Below are positions 47,601 to 55,418 of a stretch of DNA of 64,000 bases, piece after piece. Within the stretch, counting starts at the first letter, position 1. Each line of letters starts with the position of its first letter. The position numbers and the translations under genes were made by a program. Where the stretch lies: positions 248,001 through 312,000 of the forward strand of contig NZ_QUMD01000002.1 of the NCBI RefSeq assembly GCF_003481985.1, given 5' to 3'. Below the pieces are notes generated by a model. It was not told where the DNA came from. It made no database searches and saw only the letters and a list, made by a program, of their open reading frames with translations. This stretch comes from Clostridium sp. OF09-36 (GTDB lineage Bacteria > Bacillota > Clostridia > Lachnospirales > Lachnospiraceae).

Positions 47601-48029
47601 GGCGGTTGCCATAAGAGCCGCGGAGAACGGAGCGGAGAAGCCGCCCTGCTCGATCATAGCCGGGATCAGCACGGCGCCCAGTGCAGCCACGGTTGCCGGG
47701 CCAGAACCGGAGATCGCACCGAAGAAGCAGGCTACGATAACGCACACGATCGCGATACCACCTCTTCTGTGTCCGACACAGGTATTCACGAATTTGATCA
47801 GACGTTTGGAAATGCCTGCCTTCGCCATAATGTTACCGGACAGTACAAAGAACGGAATGGCAAGCAGCAAAAACTTGCTGATGCCGGAATACATGTTGGT
47901 TGCAACGATCGTTAAGGATGTCCCGGAATACAGGATTGCACACACGGAGGAAAGTCCGAGGCAGATTCCGATCGGGATACCCATGATCAGGAAAATGAAA
48001 AATGAGATAAACAGTACCGCACTAATCAT
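44685..48029 (-). CDS. TRAP transporter: DctM permease fused to two DctP binding domains
   Basis: 1114 residues. Residues ~1-430 are the large TRAP permease DctM with 11-12 membrane helices (MGIPIGICLGLSS; LLLAIPFFVLSGNIMAKAG; PTEAAAVSVVYGLFVG). A Ser/Ala/Asp-rich linker leads to two near-identical DctP solute-binding domains in tandem (about 465-785 and 790-1114), each starting near W-KEQTWNFTCSTTE and holding the family Arg in LKVRVAGSNLL/LKIRVAGSNLL. The permease C-terminus must be outside for this to work. TRAP importers take up organic acids and sialic acid-like solutes by sodium symport. DctQ is encoded just upstream with a 4-base overlap. Confidence 0.93.
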   Translation of the reverse strand: MISAVLFISFFIFLIMGIPIGICLGLSSVCAILYSGTSLTIVATNMYSGISKFLLLAIPFFVLSGNIMAKAGISKRLIKFVNTCVGHRRGGIAIVCVIVACFFGAISGSGPATVAALGAVLIPAMIEQGGFSAPFSAALMATASSIAIVIPPSIAFVVYASITGVSIADMFTAGIVPGILMGVALVIVVMIEARKNNIQSSQKRASGKERWEAFKDAFWGLLMPVIILGGIYGGIFTPTEAAAVSVVYGLFVGIFIYKEVTFKDLRGLLVESGKTTGGIMLIVASASLFSFVCTKFGIAQAASDLLGSIAHNQFTFLLIVNVIFLIAGCFIDANSAMYIFIPIMLPVCKALGYDVVAFGIVATVNLAIGQVTPPVGVNLFVAISVKLKKGMEVDIPKISRAVMPMIGASVIVLLLITYVPVVSTFLPKALAGDSYSGAVTASADSDQSTAVDGGSADFDTIGDYSDLDWKEQTWNFTCSTTETSTWAEGGRKFGELMEKATGGKIKVNVYAADQLTNGNQSEGIQALMNGDPVQISMHSNLIYSAFDPRFNVVSLPYLFSSVEEADAMLDGRAGDMLKDILAEYDLHCMGIAENGFRQLTNSVREIRSVDDMKNLKVRVAGSNLLMECYKRWGADATNMNWSETYTALQQKTVDGQENPLPAIDAASVQEVQPYCSLWNANYDCLFFCINQKIYDALTPEQQAVVDEAGQKAVDYERYINRAGDEEIMDRWQNTNGVTITKYEDMDVDSFKNAVSGVAEWYQKELENQGYKDAADLIAVFTEKSDSSIGADSVEDHSNLGWKEQTWNFTCSTTETSTWAEGGRKFGELVEKATGGKIKVNVYAADQLTNGNQSEGIQALIDGDPVQISMHSNLIYSAFDPRFNVVSLPYLFDSVEDADAMLDGEAGEMLKDILSEYGLHCMGIAENGFRELTNSVREIKSVDDMKNLKIRVAGSNLLMECYKRWGADATNMNWSETYTALQQKTVEGQENPLPAIDAASVQEVQPYCSLWNANYDCLFFCINQEIYDKLTPEQQAVIDECGALATRYEREINRAGDEEIMSRWSSKNGVTITPYADLDIDSFKNAVDGIDDWFISELKAQNYDDAEALVAAFRK
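44688..46637 (-). repeat. Tandem duplication of DctP coding unit
   Basis: Two coding copies of about 950-970 bases each (about 44688-45640 and 45660-46637) with very high amino acid identity and many shared DNA stretches, e.g. around the codons for TNGNQSEGIQAL and EVQPYCSLWNANYD. Differences are mostly conservative or silent. Confidence 0.9.
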
Positions 48030-48517
48030 TTGTCATCGCCCTCCTTTCCACAGCTGTCCAGATAAAATTCGATAAAATGCAGGATCATGCAAGCTGCGCC
48101 GATCGGCACGAAGGACCAGAAGATCCACTCCGGCCAGTTCAGCACGAACGTGCGCTTGCCGTTCTGCATCTGGGTGATGACCTTATCCAGACCATACTTG
48201 AATAAAACTGCGGTGAAGGCTACAGAAAGGATCGTGCTTAGAAGCAGAAATCCCTTTCTTGCCTGTGCCGGAAGACGGTCAGTCAGAAGTGTTAAATTGA
48301 CCAGTTCGCCGTCACGGCATGCCAGTGCTGCTGCAAGCAGCGTGATCAGTACAAAAACTGCAACAACCAGTTCCTCGGTAAAAGACCAGGACTGATGAAT
48401 GACTTTTCGTGAAAATACGTTTCCCACGGTCAGAACCAGGATCAGCACAGTTGCGATTTCCAGCACCAGCTTTTCCAGTCCTGCGAGGGCATTCATGAGT
48501 TTTTTGTAGGTTTTCAT
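48026..48517 (-). CDS. TRAP transporter small permease DctQ
   Basis: 163 residues with four membrane helices (VLEIATVLILVLTVGNVFSRKV; LVVAVFVLITLLAAALAC; GFLLLSTILSVAFTAVLF; WIFWSFVPIGAACMILHF), the normal topology of the DctQ subunit. It overlaps the DctM-DctP-DctP gene by 4 bases. Start chosen at MKTYKKLMN after AAAAGG; there is a longer frame to 48565. Confidence 0.9.
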   Translation of the reverse strand: MKTYKKLMNALAGLEKLVLEIATVLILVLTVGNVFSRKVIHQSWSFTEELVVAVFVLITLLAAALACRDGELVNLTLLTDRLPAQARKGFLLLSTILSVAFTAVLFKYGLDKVITQMQNGKRTFVLNWPEWIFWSFVPIGAACMILHFIEFYLDSCGKEGDDK

Positions 48518-48565
48518 ATACCTTTTAACCCCTTTCCCTTGTGATAAATGGTAACTGCCCTGCAT

Positions 48566-49061
48566 ATAGCACAGACACAGTTACGATACCTGTTTTGATA
48601 CTACCTGTTTTGTTTTGGAATTTTTGGCATACAAAGAACCTGCTGTCGGCAGACACCCTATGTATTAAGAGTTTTGGTAACTGTTCCGTATAGAGCTTCC
48701 CAGTTACAGATTTTGATTTTCAGACACCAAATGCATAAGACCTGCTGTCGGCAGTCGCCCCATACATCCAGAAATCAGATCACCCTCAGACACGCAATGT
48801 GCATGCTCTGAGTTTATAGATGAAAAAAGGCCCATCCCATTCAGGGACGGACCTTCATCTCTCGTTTGAAACCACCCTGTCTCAAGTAAGAAACAGATAC
48901 AAACACGTGTACCGGTATCTTTCATTATTACTTTTTCTCAGTAAAGTATTAACGAAACAATGATACACTATTTTGATGATATCGTCAATTCTAAATTTTC
49001 CATAAACTTTATAAAAGTTTCATTGCTGTGAACGGCAGCCAGATTTCTGAGCACCTGGGAT
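48566..49061. other. Intergenic region with repeats and terminator
   Basis: No convincing gene. Direct repeats around ACCTGCTGTCGGCAG at about 48639 and 48751 (about 30-37 bases alike), a dispersed palindrome GTAACTGTT...CCCAGTTAC (about 48676-48706), an inverted repeat CTCAGA/TCTGAG (48785-48812) and the glycosyltransferase terminator. Confidence 0.55.
48827..48855 (-). terminator. Terminator of glycosyltransferase transcript
   Basis: On the minus strand AAGGTCCGTCCC pairs (with two G:T wobbles) with GGGATGGGCCTT, followed by TTTTTT. Confidence 0.75.
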
Positions 49062-50081
49062 TTAGTTAAATCCAAAGAATTTCTGGCTGATCTTGTAACC
49101 GGCAATGGATACGGTCCGGCCGCTCTGTCCCGGCAAATTCATGCTCTGTCCCAAGAAGCCCCAGCGCAGGCGCATGTAAAGGGCAATATCCTGCTCCTTT
49201 AAATCCTTCCAGAGCTGCTTTTTCTTCGCCATATTTTCATCGGTTCCGGACTTAATGGCAAGAATGGAGCAGATTGTCATCATGATTTCAAGGTAGCGTA
49301 CCATATAATGACGCAGCTTGTAATTTGTGATTTTCGCGTCGTGGTAATAGCCTAACATCAGACGGGTTACCAAAAGCTGCTGGTCGATGCGGCCGATCAT
49401 GACCTGCTCGTTGACCGACTGGTCCTGTCTTCCGATGAAATACCGGTAAAAGTTTACATCCAGATAGTAGAAGGTCTTTACATACGGAAGCGGCTGGAAT
49501 ACGAAAATGTTATCGACATAGAACGTGTGCTTCGGCAGCTCCAGACCGCACTCTTTTAACATCTGCGTGCGGTAAATGACCGAATGCATCAGTATATACT
49601 GTCCCAGCATAAATACCTTTACATCTTTCCAGGTGCATAACTGGCGCTTCGGGAGCGCCGTGCGGTACTGCATGACCCGTTTATGCTTTGCGCCCTGCTT
49701 CTCATAGACAAAGTTGGTGATGAGCATATCCAGGGTCTGGTTACCCATAACAAAGTTTCGCAGCGTCTGCAATACTTCTTTGTATGCTTCCTCATTGACC
49801 CAGTCATCGCTGTCTACCACTTTAAAGTAGACACCGGTTGCTGCCCTAAGACCGGCATTGACTGCCTCACCGTGGCCGCCATTCTCCTGATGGATGGCCT
49901 TGCAGATGCCCGGATAACGCGCCTCGTACTCGTCCGCGATCTGGGCGGTATTGTCCTTTGTGGAGCCATCATCCACGATCAGGATCTCTACTTCGTCTCC
50001 GCCCGGTAGCAAAGACTCGATACAGTTTCTCATATAGCCTTCAGAATTATAACAAGGAATTGCTATCGATAATAATTTCAT
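49062..50081 (-). CDS. Family 2 glycosyltransferase
   Basis: 339 residues with a GT-A fold: LLSIAIPCYNSEGYMRNCIESLL, VEILIVDDGSTKDN (nucleotide-sugar binding), ENGGHGEAVNAGL, and the metal-binding VDSDDWV. No membrane segment is obvious. The C-terminal region is helical. It adds a sugar to an unknown cell-surface acceptor. The ATG overlaps the CPBP protease stop (ATGA). Confidence 0.9.
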   Translation of the reverse strand: MKLLSIAIPCYNSEGYMRNCIESLLPGGDEVEILIVDDGSTKDNTAQIADEYEARYPGICKAIHQENGGHGEAVNAGLRAATGVYFKVVDSDDWVNEEAYKEVLQTLRNFVMGNQTLDMLITNFVYEKQGAKHKRVMQYRTALPKRQLCTWKDVKVFMLGQYILMHSVIYRTQMLKECGLELPKHTFYVDNIFVFQPLPYVKTFYYLDVNFYRYFIGRQDQSVNEQVMIGRIDQQLLVTRLMLGYYHDAKITNYKLRHYMVRYLEIMMTICSILAIKSGTDENMAKKKQLWKDLKEQDIALYMRLRWGFLGQSMNLPGQSGRTVSIAGYKISQKFFGFN

Positions 50082-51031
50082 GCTTTCTCAAAAACCTCCT
50101 TGGTTTTATATAACGATACCAATGTCACCAAAAGACCTGCTGCTGACAAGATCACCGCCGTTTGCGGCTGCAGGGCCATCGGCGCTCCATAAGAAAACTC
50201 AGCCGGCATCGACGGGATTTCCGACCTGTGGCTGATAAAATCCGCAATTACCGGGATCGCCGCTGCTGTAGCATTCGCTGCTGCATGGCATAAGACCGCG
50301 GGAGCTAACCGGCCACTCCAGACAGTCACCAGCTCCAGGCACAAGCCAGTCAGAAACGCATACAGGCCCTGACTGAGATTTCCATGATACAGTCCAAACA
50401 GGAGTGCCCCAAAAATCACTGCCGCAGCGGTTCTCATATGTCTTCGCAGCTCCTTATGGATAAAACCGCGAAATATGAGTTCCTCTGTCAGAGGCGTTAA
50501 CACAACCGTCACCAGAAACCGGAGTGCACCTGGTGTTTGGTAAATGGCTTCCTGCACATGGCTCCAGCCTTCTGATGGTGGCAGGAAAACCTGCAGCACC
50601 ATATTCAGGCACAGGCAAGACCCAATTCCGGCCAGCACAGAAAAAAAACAGCCTGCCAGAAGGCGATGGTTCCTGCACGGCCTTGCTTTTGCTATTTCCG
50701 GCACAGTTGTCTTCGTTCGTGTTGCAGTTGTTTTCTTCGCGTTTTTTTCTTCTGTTCCTTGCCCAATAAGCTGCATTTTTTCCAGAGCGCGGTAAACTGC
50801 AAACAAAAACGGGAAGGCCAGAGCTGCCCCTGCACCGGTCACAAACAGGGCATTGCCGCTGCCTGCCAGAAGGGAATGTGAGCTCCCAGTTCCGGTATGC
50901 CCTGCAAACAAAGAACATCCTGCTGCGGCTGCCTCCGTACACAGTTCATAAAAGACAAGCGGTCCGAACAGCATGCACGCCGCCCGGAACGCTTCATGTT
51001 TCAATCGTTTCTTCCGTGTTTTCTTATACAT
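50078..51031 (-). CDS. CPBP family intramembrane metalloprotease
   Basis: 317 residues, about seven or eight membrane helices. The CAAX-protease/bacteriocin-processing motifs are TEELIFRGFIHKEL (Glu-Glu-x3-Arg) and LFGLYHGNLSQGLYAF (His), plus a later His-Ala-Ala-Ala-Asn. A polar, Lys/Thr-rich loop near residues 95-125 is unusual in length. Paired with the glycosyltransferase by an ATGA overlap. Substrate unknown. Confidence 0.88.
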   Translation of the reverse strand: MYKKTRKKRLKHEAFRAACMLFGPLVFYELCTEAAAAGCSLFAGHTGTGSSHSLLAGSGNALFVTGAGAALAFPFLFAVYRALEKMQLIGQGTEEKNAKKTTATRTKTTVPEIAKARPCRNHRLLAGCFFSVLAGIGSCLCLNMVLQVFLPPSEGWSHVQEAIYQTPGALRFLVTVVLTPLTEELIFRGFIHKELRRHMRTAAAVIFGALLFGLYHGNLSQGLYAFLTGLCLELVTVWSGRLAPAVLCHAAANATAAAIPVIADFISHRSEIPSMPAEFSYGAPMALQPQTAVILSAAGLLVTLVSLYKTKEVFEKA

Positions 51032-51061
51032 TTTATTGACTTCTTAACAACGCCATTCTTT

Positions 51062-51092
51062 GTTGCTGTTTACGCGTTGCGCAAACAATAAC
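51062..51092. repeat. Dispersed palindromic element
   Basis: GTTGCTGTTTACGCGTTGCGCAAACAATAAC, imperfectly self-complementary; closely related to 28334-28364 and 9608-9637. Confidence 0.55.
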
Positions 51093-51202
51093 CATTCTTT
51101 TCTATAACTATTTCACTATACCACAAACCAGTTGCAATTTTCAAGCAGAAACACTATAATGAACCCAAATAGAAAAATTACATACAGAAAGGGTTCGATC
51201 AT

Positions 51203-52140
51203 ATGGCAAAGAAAAGAATTGTTATGGCGCTTGGCCACGACGCTCTTGGTACCAATCTCCCGGAGCAGAAAAAAGCAGTGGCTTCCACAGCAAAATTAAT
51301 TGCGAATTTCATCCAGAATGGCTGGCAGGTTGCCGTCGTTCACAGTAACGCACCGCAGGTAGGCATGATCCACACAGCTATGAATGAGCTTTGTTTCCAT
51401 CACGATGGAGAGGGCTACACTCCGGCTCCTATGTCTGTCTGCTCTGCCATGAGCCAGGGCTACATCGGATATGACCTTCAGAACGGCATCCGTTCTGCCC
51501 TCTTAAAGCGCGGTATTTACAAGCCGGTATCTACCGTCCTCACCCAGGTTGTGGTCGACCCTTACGATGAATCCTTCTACAACCCAGTCAAGAAGGTTGG
51601 CCGTTACATGACCAGGGAAGAGGCTGATGCAGAGGAAGCAAAGGGAAACTATGTCACAGAGGTGGACGGCAAGGGCTGGCAGCGTATCGTATCTGCCCCG
51701 AAGCCGGTCGGAATTGTCGAGATCGATACCATCCGCACCCTGATGGACGCTGACCAGATCGTTATCTCCTGCGGCGGCGGCGGTATTCCGGTCCTCGAGC
51801 AGGGCAGCGAGCTGCGCGGTGCCAGTGCAGTGATTGAAAAAGACTCCGTCAGCGGTCTTCTCGCAAAAGAGATCGATGCCGATGTTCTTATGATCCTCAC
51901 CGATGTCGACCAGGTATCCTTAAACTACGGTAAGGCTGATGAGAATCCTCTTTCCCATATGACTGTGGAGGAAGCTGAAAAATACGCAGCAGAGGCCAGT
52001 TCGGCGTCTCCTCCATGCTTCCTAAGATTGACGCAGCCATCTCCTTCATCTGTGCCGGAAAGGGCCGCAGCGCCATCATCACCAGCATGGCAAAAGCTGA
52101 GGAAGCTGTAAACGGAAAGGCTGGCACCACGATCGAGTAA
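51203..52140 (+). CDS. arcC: Carbamate kinase (frameshifted near C-terminus)
   Basis: About 312 residues after one G is restored near 51994 (GAGG|CCAG). It converts carbamoyl phosphate and ADP to carbamate and ATP, or the reverse. Family blocks: VMALGHDALG (usually ALGGNAL), VVHSNAPQVG, SQGYIGYDLQN, VVDPYDESFYNP, ISCGGGGIPV, LMILTDVDQVSLNYG; the corrected end reads FGVSSMLPKIDAAISF...GRSAIITSM. No arginine deiminase or ornithine carbamoyltransferase lies beside it. The His in place of the usual Gly-Asn at the N-terminal motif is unusual. Confidence 0.92.
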
Positions 52141-52152
52141 AGGATTTTACCG

Positions 52153-52200
52153 CATAAAAATGGAGCTTTGCAACATGAATTGCAAAGCTCCATTTTTATG
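52153..52200. terminator. Very strong bidirectional terminator
   Basis: A perfect 21-bp stem centred on GGAGCTTTGCAA/TTGCAAAGCTCC with A/T-rich base, between convergent arcC and CobW-type genes. Confidence 0.9.
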
Positions 52201-52211
52201 CCTCATAGATC

Positions 52212-52313
52212 TTACAGCTGCTTCGCTGCACACTCGCACTGGATATACTGCTCCGTTGTATCATGCAGTATGGTAAACTCTTCTTCTTTTCCACTTATGA
52301 ATGCCGAAGCACG
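52212..52313 (-). pseudogene. Possible 3' gene remnant
   Basis: A 33-codon minus-strand frame with coding-like composition (SGKEEEFTILHDTTEQ...ECAAKQL then stop) but no start and no ribosome site, directly after the CobW-TIGR03943-like gene. It may be the tail of a deleted gene or chance. Confidence 0.25.
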
Positions 52314-52317
52314 TCAG

Positions 52318-53268
52318 TTACCCAAACTGTACTACATCCTTGATCGGCTCTGCCGGCACTACCTCCTCGGCGTAAAGCACCGGTCCTTCCCCGTTATAAT
52401 CCTGCCAGTATTCGATCTCAACCCGGGCACGTACCGTTACCCACTGTCTGGTTTCTAAGTTTCTGGCCTCTTTAGACTTGCAGATATAGCCAAGGAATGT
52501 CATATCCTCCGCACAGCAGGTCATTGCCATACGTCCCGGAACAAAATAGTTTTTCGGGAAGTTAGAAGACTTCATGACCATCGCCGTAAACTCTACCACC
52601 TTGCCCTTATAGCGCTCCGGTTTGTCCATGCAGTCAATATACCAGATGCCATAAGCCTCCGGACTGATCTTGATCACATCTGCCTTCATATCGTATGGAA
52701 GATCTTCCTCGGAGATCTCGTCGATCTCACCATTTTCATCCTCAAACACAATATCACACTTGGTATTCATGGATTTGAGCATACGTTTATAGCGGTCCAG
52801 ATCCTCGATTCCGTCGCAGCGGTTGCAGATGATAAGCTCAGAATTCTTTACCATGGAATTTAACAGTGACTTCATATTCTTAACATAGAGCTCGAAGGTC
52901 GACATGTCAATGATGGTAATCTGCTGGTAGATGGTCCAGTCCTTTGGAAGCTTGAGGTCATCCTGGTTCCACATACCATTCCACTCGATCAGGACACGTT
53001 CCGGCTGGTGCAAAAGCTCCAGCTCAGTTAAGCGGTCCGGTGTGATCTCCTCCAGACTGTCTACATATACGACAGAGGTTTTGGTGTCTGCAAGCAGCGC
53101 ATCGTCATACTCTGTATCGCCTTCCTCACACACGATCAGGAGGGTCTTTCCGTCTGTACGGAAATAATCCTGTTCCATGGTAAAGGACAAAAATTCGGTT
53201 TTTCCGGCCTCCAGAAAGCCGTTGATCAAAAATACCGGCGTTACTTCATCGTCAATCATTGGTCCCAT
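52318..53268 (-). CDS. CobW-like GTP-binding protein with TIGR03943/DUF1980-type C-terminal domain
   Basis: 316 residues. The N-terminal part is a divergent G3E GTPase: PVFLINGFLEAGKTEFL matches the P-loop region of CobW proteins, but the GCxCC metal motif is missing and the switch regions are weak (LIICNRCDGIEDLD as a G4-like NKxD). The C-terminal ~115 residues (YKGKVVEFTAMVMKSSNFPKNYFVPGR...MTCCAEDMTFLGY) match the TIGR03943/YcgQ-type domain often found with permeases next to zinc-regulated CobW genes. It lies about 100 bases downstream of the His-rich CobW and likely acts with it. Confidence 0.8.
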   Translation of the reverse strand: MGPMIDDEVTPVFLINGFLEAGKTEFLSFTMEQDYFRTDGKTLLIVCEEGDTEYDDALLADTKTSVVYVDSLEEITPDRLTELELLHQPERVLIEWNGMWNQDDLKLPKDWTIYQQITIIDMSTFELYVKNMKSLLNSMVKNSELIICNRCDGIEDLDRYKRMLKSMNTKCDIVFEDENGEIDEISEEDLPYDMKADVIKISPEAYGIWYIDCMDKPERYKGKVVEFTAMVMKSSNFPKNYFVPGRMAMTCCAEDMTFLGYICKSKEARNLETRQWVTVRARVEIEYWQDYNGEGPVLYAEEVVPAEPIKDVVQFG

Positions 53269-53413
53269 AGTTTGTACCTGTCCTTTTTTCTTTTTAAGAA
53301 AGCGCTGATGCATTCAGCGCCTTCCTATGGTCTGTCCGGGCAAAATCTGCTGCCACAACTGTGCGGTACGGAATTTCTAATTCAGAAAATCCATACCCGT
53401 ATGCAGCAGGCAG

Positions 53414-54598
53414 TTAGTTTCTACCGAACGCTTTCTTCAATTCGTCTTCCTTTAAGTTTGCGCCGATGACACATACCTTACCGGTGTAATCCGGTGCTCC
53501 GGTGCGGATCTCATACTGCTCCGGAACCATATCAAAGTAGTACCACTCGCCTTCCTTCTCACTCGGAAGCATGCCTTTTGCACGGAGAACATCGCCGTAT
53601 TCGTTACCGTAAGCCAGCTCCTCCAAAATTGCAGTCAGAGTCTCCTTGCTGCAGGCATCGATGGTCTCAAGGCCCCAGCTGCTGAACACTTCATCTGCAT
53701 GATGATGGTGATGGTCGTGGTCATGGCAGCCACAGGTGCACTCCTCATCATGGTCGTGATGATGATGCTCATGCTCGTGGTCATGGTCCTCGCAGCCGCA
53801 CTCCTCGTCGTGATCGTGGTGATGGTGCTCATGCTCGTGGTCGTGATCCTCGCAGCCACACTCCTCATCATGGTCGTGATGATGGTGCTCATGCTCGTGG
53901 TCATGATCCTCGCAACCACAGCCGCAGTGCCCGCCATGCTCGTGGTGATGGTGGTGTGCGTGCTCCTCCTTTACCTGGGCCAGCAGTTCTTCCATCATGG
54001 TGTCCGGCTTTTCGATCAGCTCTAAGAGCTGTGCACCGGTCAGCTGGTCGATCGGGGTGGTCACAATGCTTGCATCCTTATTGTGCTCACGGAGCAGTTC
54101 TACATCGGCTAAGACCTTCTTGGAATCTGCCACATCGGTACGGCTCATAACGATGGTTCCTGCATTCTCGATCTGGTTGTTGAAGAACTCACCAAAGTTT
54201 TTCATATACATTTTGCACTTGGTCGCATCTACGATGGTTACAGCGCTGTTCAGCTTGACATCCAGATTCTTTGCCACGTCGCGCACTGCGTTCATAACGT
54301 CGGAAAGTTTGCCGACACCTGACGGTTCGATGATGACACGCTCTGGTTTATACTTGGTCAGTACTTCCTCCAGAGACTTGCCGAAATCTCCTACCAGGGA
54401 GCAGCAGATACAGCCGGAATTCATCTCACGGATCTCGATGCCGGAATCCTTTAAGAATCCGCCGTCGATACCGATCTGGCCAAACTCGTTCTCGATCAGG
54501 ACAACCTGCTCGCCCTTGATTGCTTCCTGTAAAAGCTTCTTAATAAATGTTGTTTTTCCTGCGCCTAAAAAGCCGGAAATGATATCAATCTTTGTCAT
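53414..54598 (-). CDS. His-rich CobW/G3E family GTPase, probable zinc metallochaperone
   Basis: 394 residues. N-terminal GTPase: Walker A SGFLGAGKTTF, metal-site GCICCSL, and IEPSGVG; G4-like SRTD. A central His/Asp/Glu/Cys-rich loop at about residues 213-300 contains three identical 20-residue repeats. The C-terminal CobW_C domain (WYYFDMVPEQYEIR) closes it. Such proteins (ZNG1/YeiR/YjiA group) pass zinc or a related metal to client enzymes under scarcity. The rich loop would store or buffer metal. Upstream near 54663 is a half-match of the feo operator motif. Confidence 0.93.
   Translation of the reverse strand: MTKIDIISGFLGAGKTTFIKKLLQEAIKGEQVVLIENEFGQIGIDGGFLKDSGIEIREMNSGCICCSLVGDFGKSLEEVLTKYKPERVIIEPSGVGKLSDVMNAVRDVAKNLDVKLNSAVTIVDATKCKMYMKNFGEFFNNQIENAGTIVMSRTDVADSKKVLADVELLREHNKDASIVTTPIDQLTGAQLLELIEKPDTMMEELLAQVKEEHAHHHHHEHGGHCGCGCEDHDHEHEHHHHDHDEECGCEDHDHEHEHHHHDHDEECGCEDHDHEHEHHHHDHDEECTCGCHDHDHHHHHADEVFSSWGLETIDACSKETLTAILEELAYGNEYGDVLRAKGMLPSEKEGEWYYFDMVPEQYEIRTGAPDYTGKVCVIGANLKEDELKKAFGRN
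53741..53920 (-). repeat. Three 60-bp repeats encoding His/Cys metal-binding units
   Basis: Residues 227-246, 247-266 and 267-286 are the same unit (CGCEDHDHEHEH... ending DHDEE), nearly identical in DNA; the following unit starts to repeat and diverges. Confidence 0.92.
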
Positions 54599-54723
54599 GA
54601 TGATCCCTTCTTTTCTTTATGCTCTGCCGGTCTGCCGTCAGCAGCCGTTGTTACTGCTTATGTTAGCACCCGACAACTTATCATTATCGTTTCCCATTCT
54701 GTCACAAAATTCCCAGAATGTCA

Positions 54724-54752
54724 ATATGCCGGGCAGGTTAGGCCCGGCATAT
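54724..54752 (-). terminator. Hairpin after MntR-like gene
   Basis: ATATGCCGGGC pairs perfectly with GCCCGGCATAT (11 bp, 7-base loop). The T content after it on the minus strand is modest, so termination may be partial. Confidence 0.55.
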
Positions 54753-54825
54753 CATGTAGTCACTGGTCACTGTACACAGCAGGAATCTTCAGAAAAATTT
54801 CCGTACAGTACAGCTGTGGCAACCT

Positions 54826-55191
54826 TTATTTTCTTTTTCCCATATAAGCACTGATGCCATCAACCACTTCCTGGTCCAAGATGTGTTCCATGCGGCAGGC
54901 ATTCTCCTCTGCCATTTCCTCAGAAACACCCGTTACCTCCTGCAGGAATGCGGTAAGGAGCAAATGACGTGCATAAATAGACTTTGCCTTGGCAAGACCT
55001 TCTTCGGTAAGCTGAATATCGCCACCCTGCTCCATGGAAATGAAGCCCTGGTCCCGCAAAAGTCCCATGGCCCTGCTGACACTTGGCTTGCTAAAATTCA
55101 GCGCACGTGCCACGTCAATGGAACGCACAACTCCTTTTTTTTCTTTGATCATCAGTATTGTTTCCAGATAGTTTTCCCCTGATTCGTGCAT
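54826..55191 (-). CDS. DtxR/MntR-family metal-dependent regulator
   Basis: 121 residues. Winged HTH (SIDVARALNFSKPSVSRAMGLLRDQGFI) and the dimerisation/metal-binding region (HLLLTAFLQEVTGVSEEMAEENACRMEHILD) with the usual Glu, His, Cys ligands; no SH3-like third domain, as in MntR. AGGAGG precedes the ATG at 55191. It is the only full-length metal regulator near the feo genes and is a candidate for binding the TTAG-N6-CTAA sites. Confidence 0.88.
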   Translation of the reverse strand: MHESGENYLETILMIKEKKGVVRSIDVARALNFSKPSVSRAMGLLRDQGFISMEQGGDIQLTEEGLAKAKSIYARHLLLTAFLQEVTGVSEEMAEENACRMEHILDQEVVDGISAYMGKRK

Positions 55192-55418
55192 ACAACAACC
55201 TCCTGTCCCGTCATGGGATATCCGCAGCAGGCCTGACAAACGCCAAAAACGGACTGCGAATACTATAATCATAAACGATAATCCCATGCAAGTCCAGCAC
55301 TTTTCCAAAGTTGTACGAATTGTTTCTATGAAAAAATTCTCAATACATCTTTCATTTCTGACATTGTTCGAATTATTTTATATAGAAAACTTCTTCTCCG
55401 GAAAAGCAGCCACCCATT

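Noticed and set aside
46780..48075. Long plus-strand frames opposite the TRAP permease
   Set aside because: Antisense of the DctM coding sequence with no start signals or homology.
48704..48925. 73-residue minus-strand frame upstream of the TRAP genes
   Set aside because: It runs through a terminator hairpin and repeats, has no ribosome site and no recognisable similarity.
53635..54025. Met/Val- and Thr/Met-rich frames over the CobW gene
   Set aside because: They are other-frame readings of the His/Asp repeat codons.
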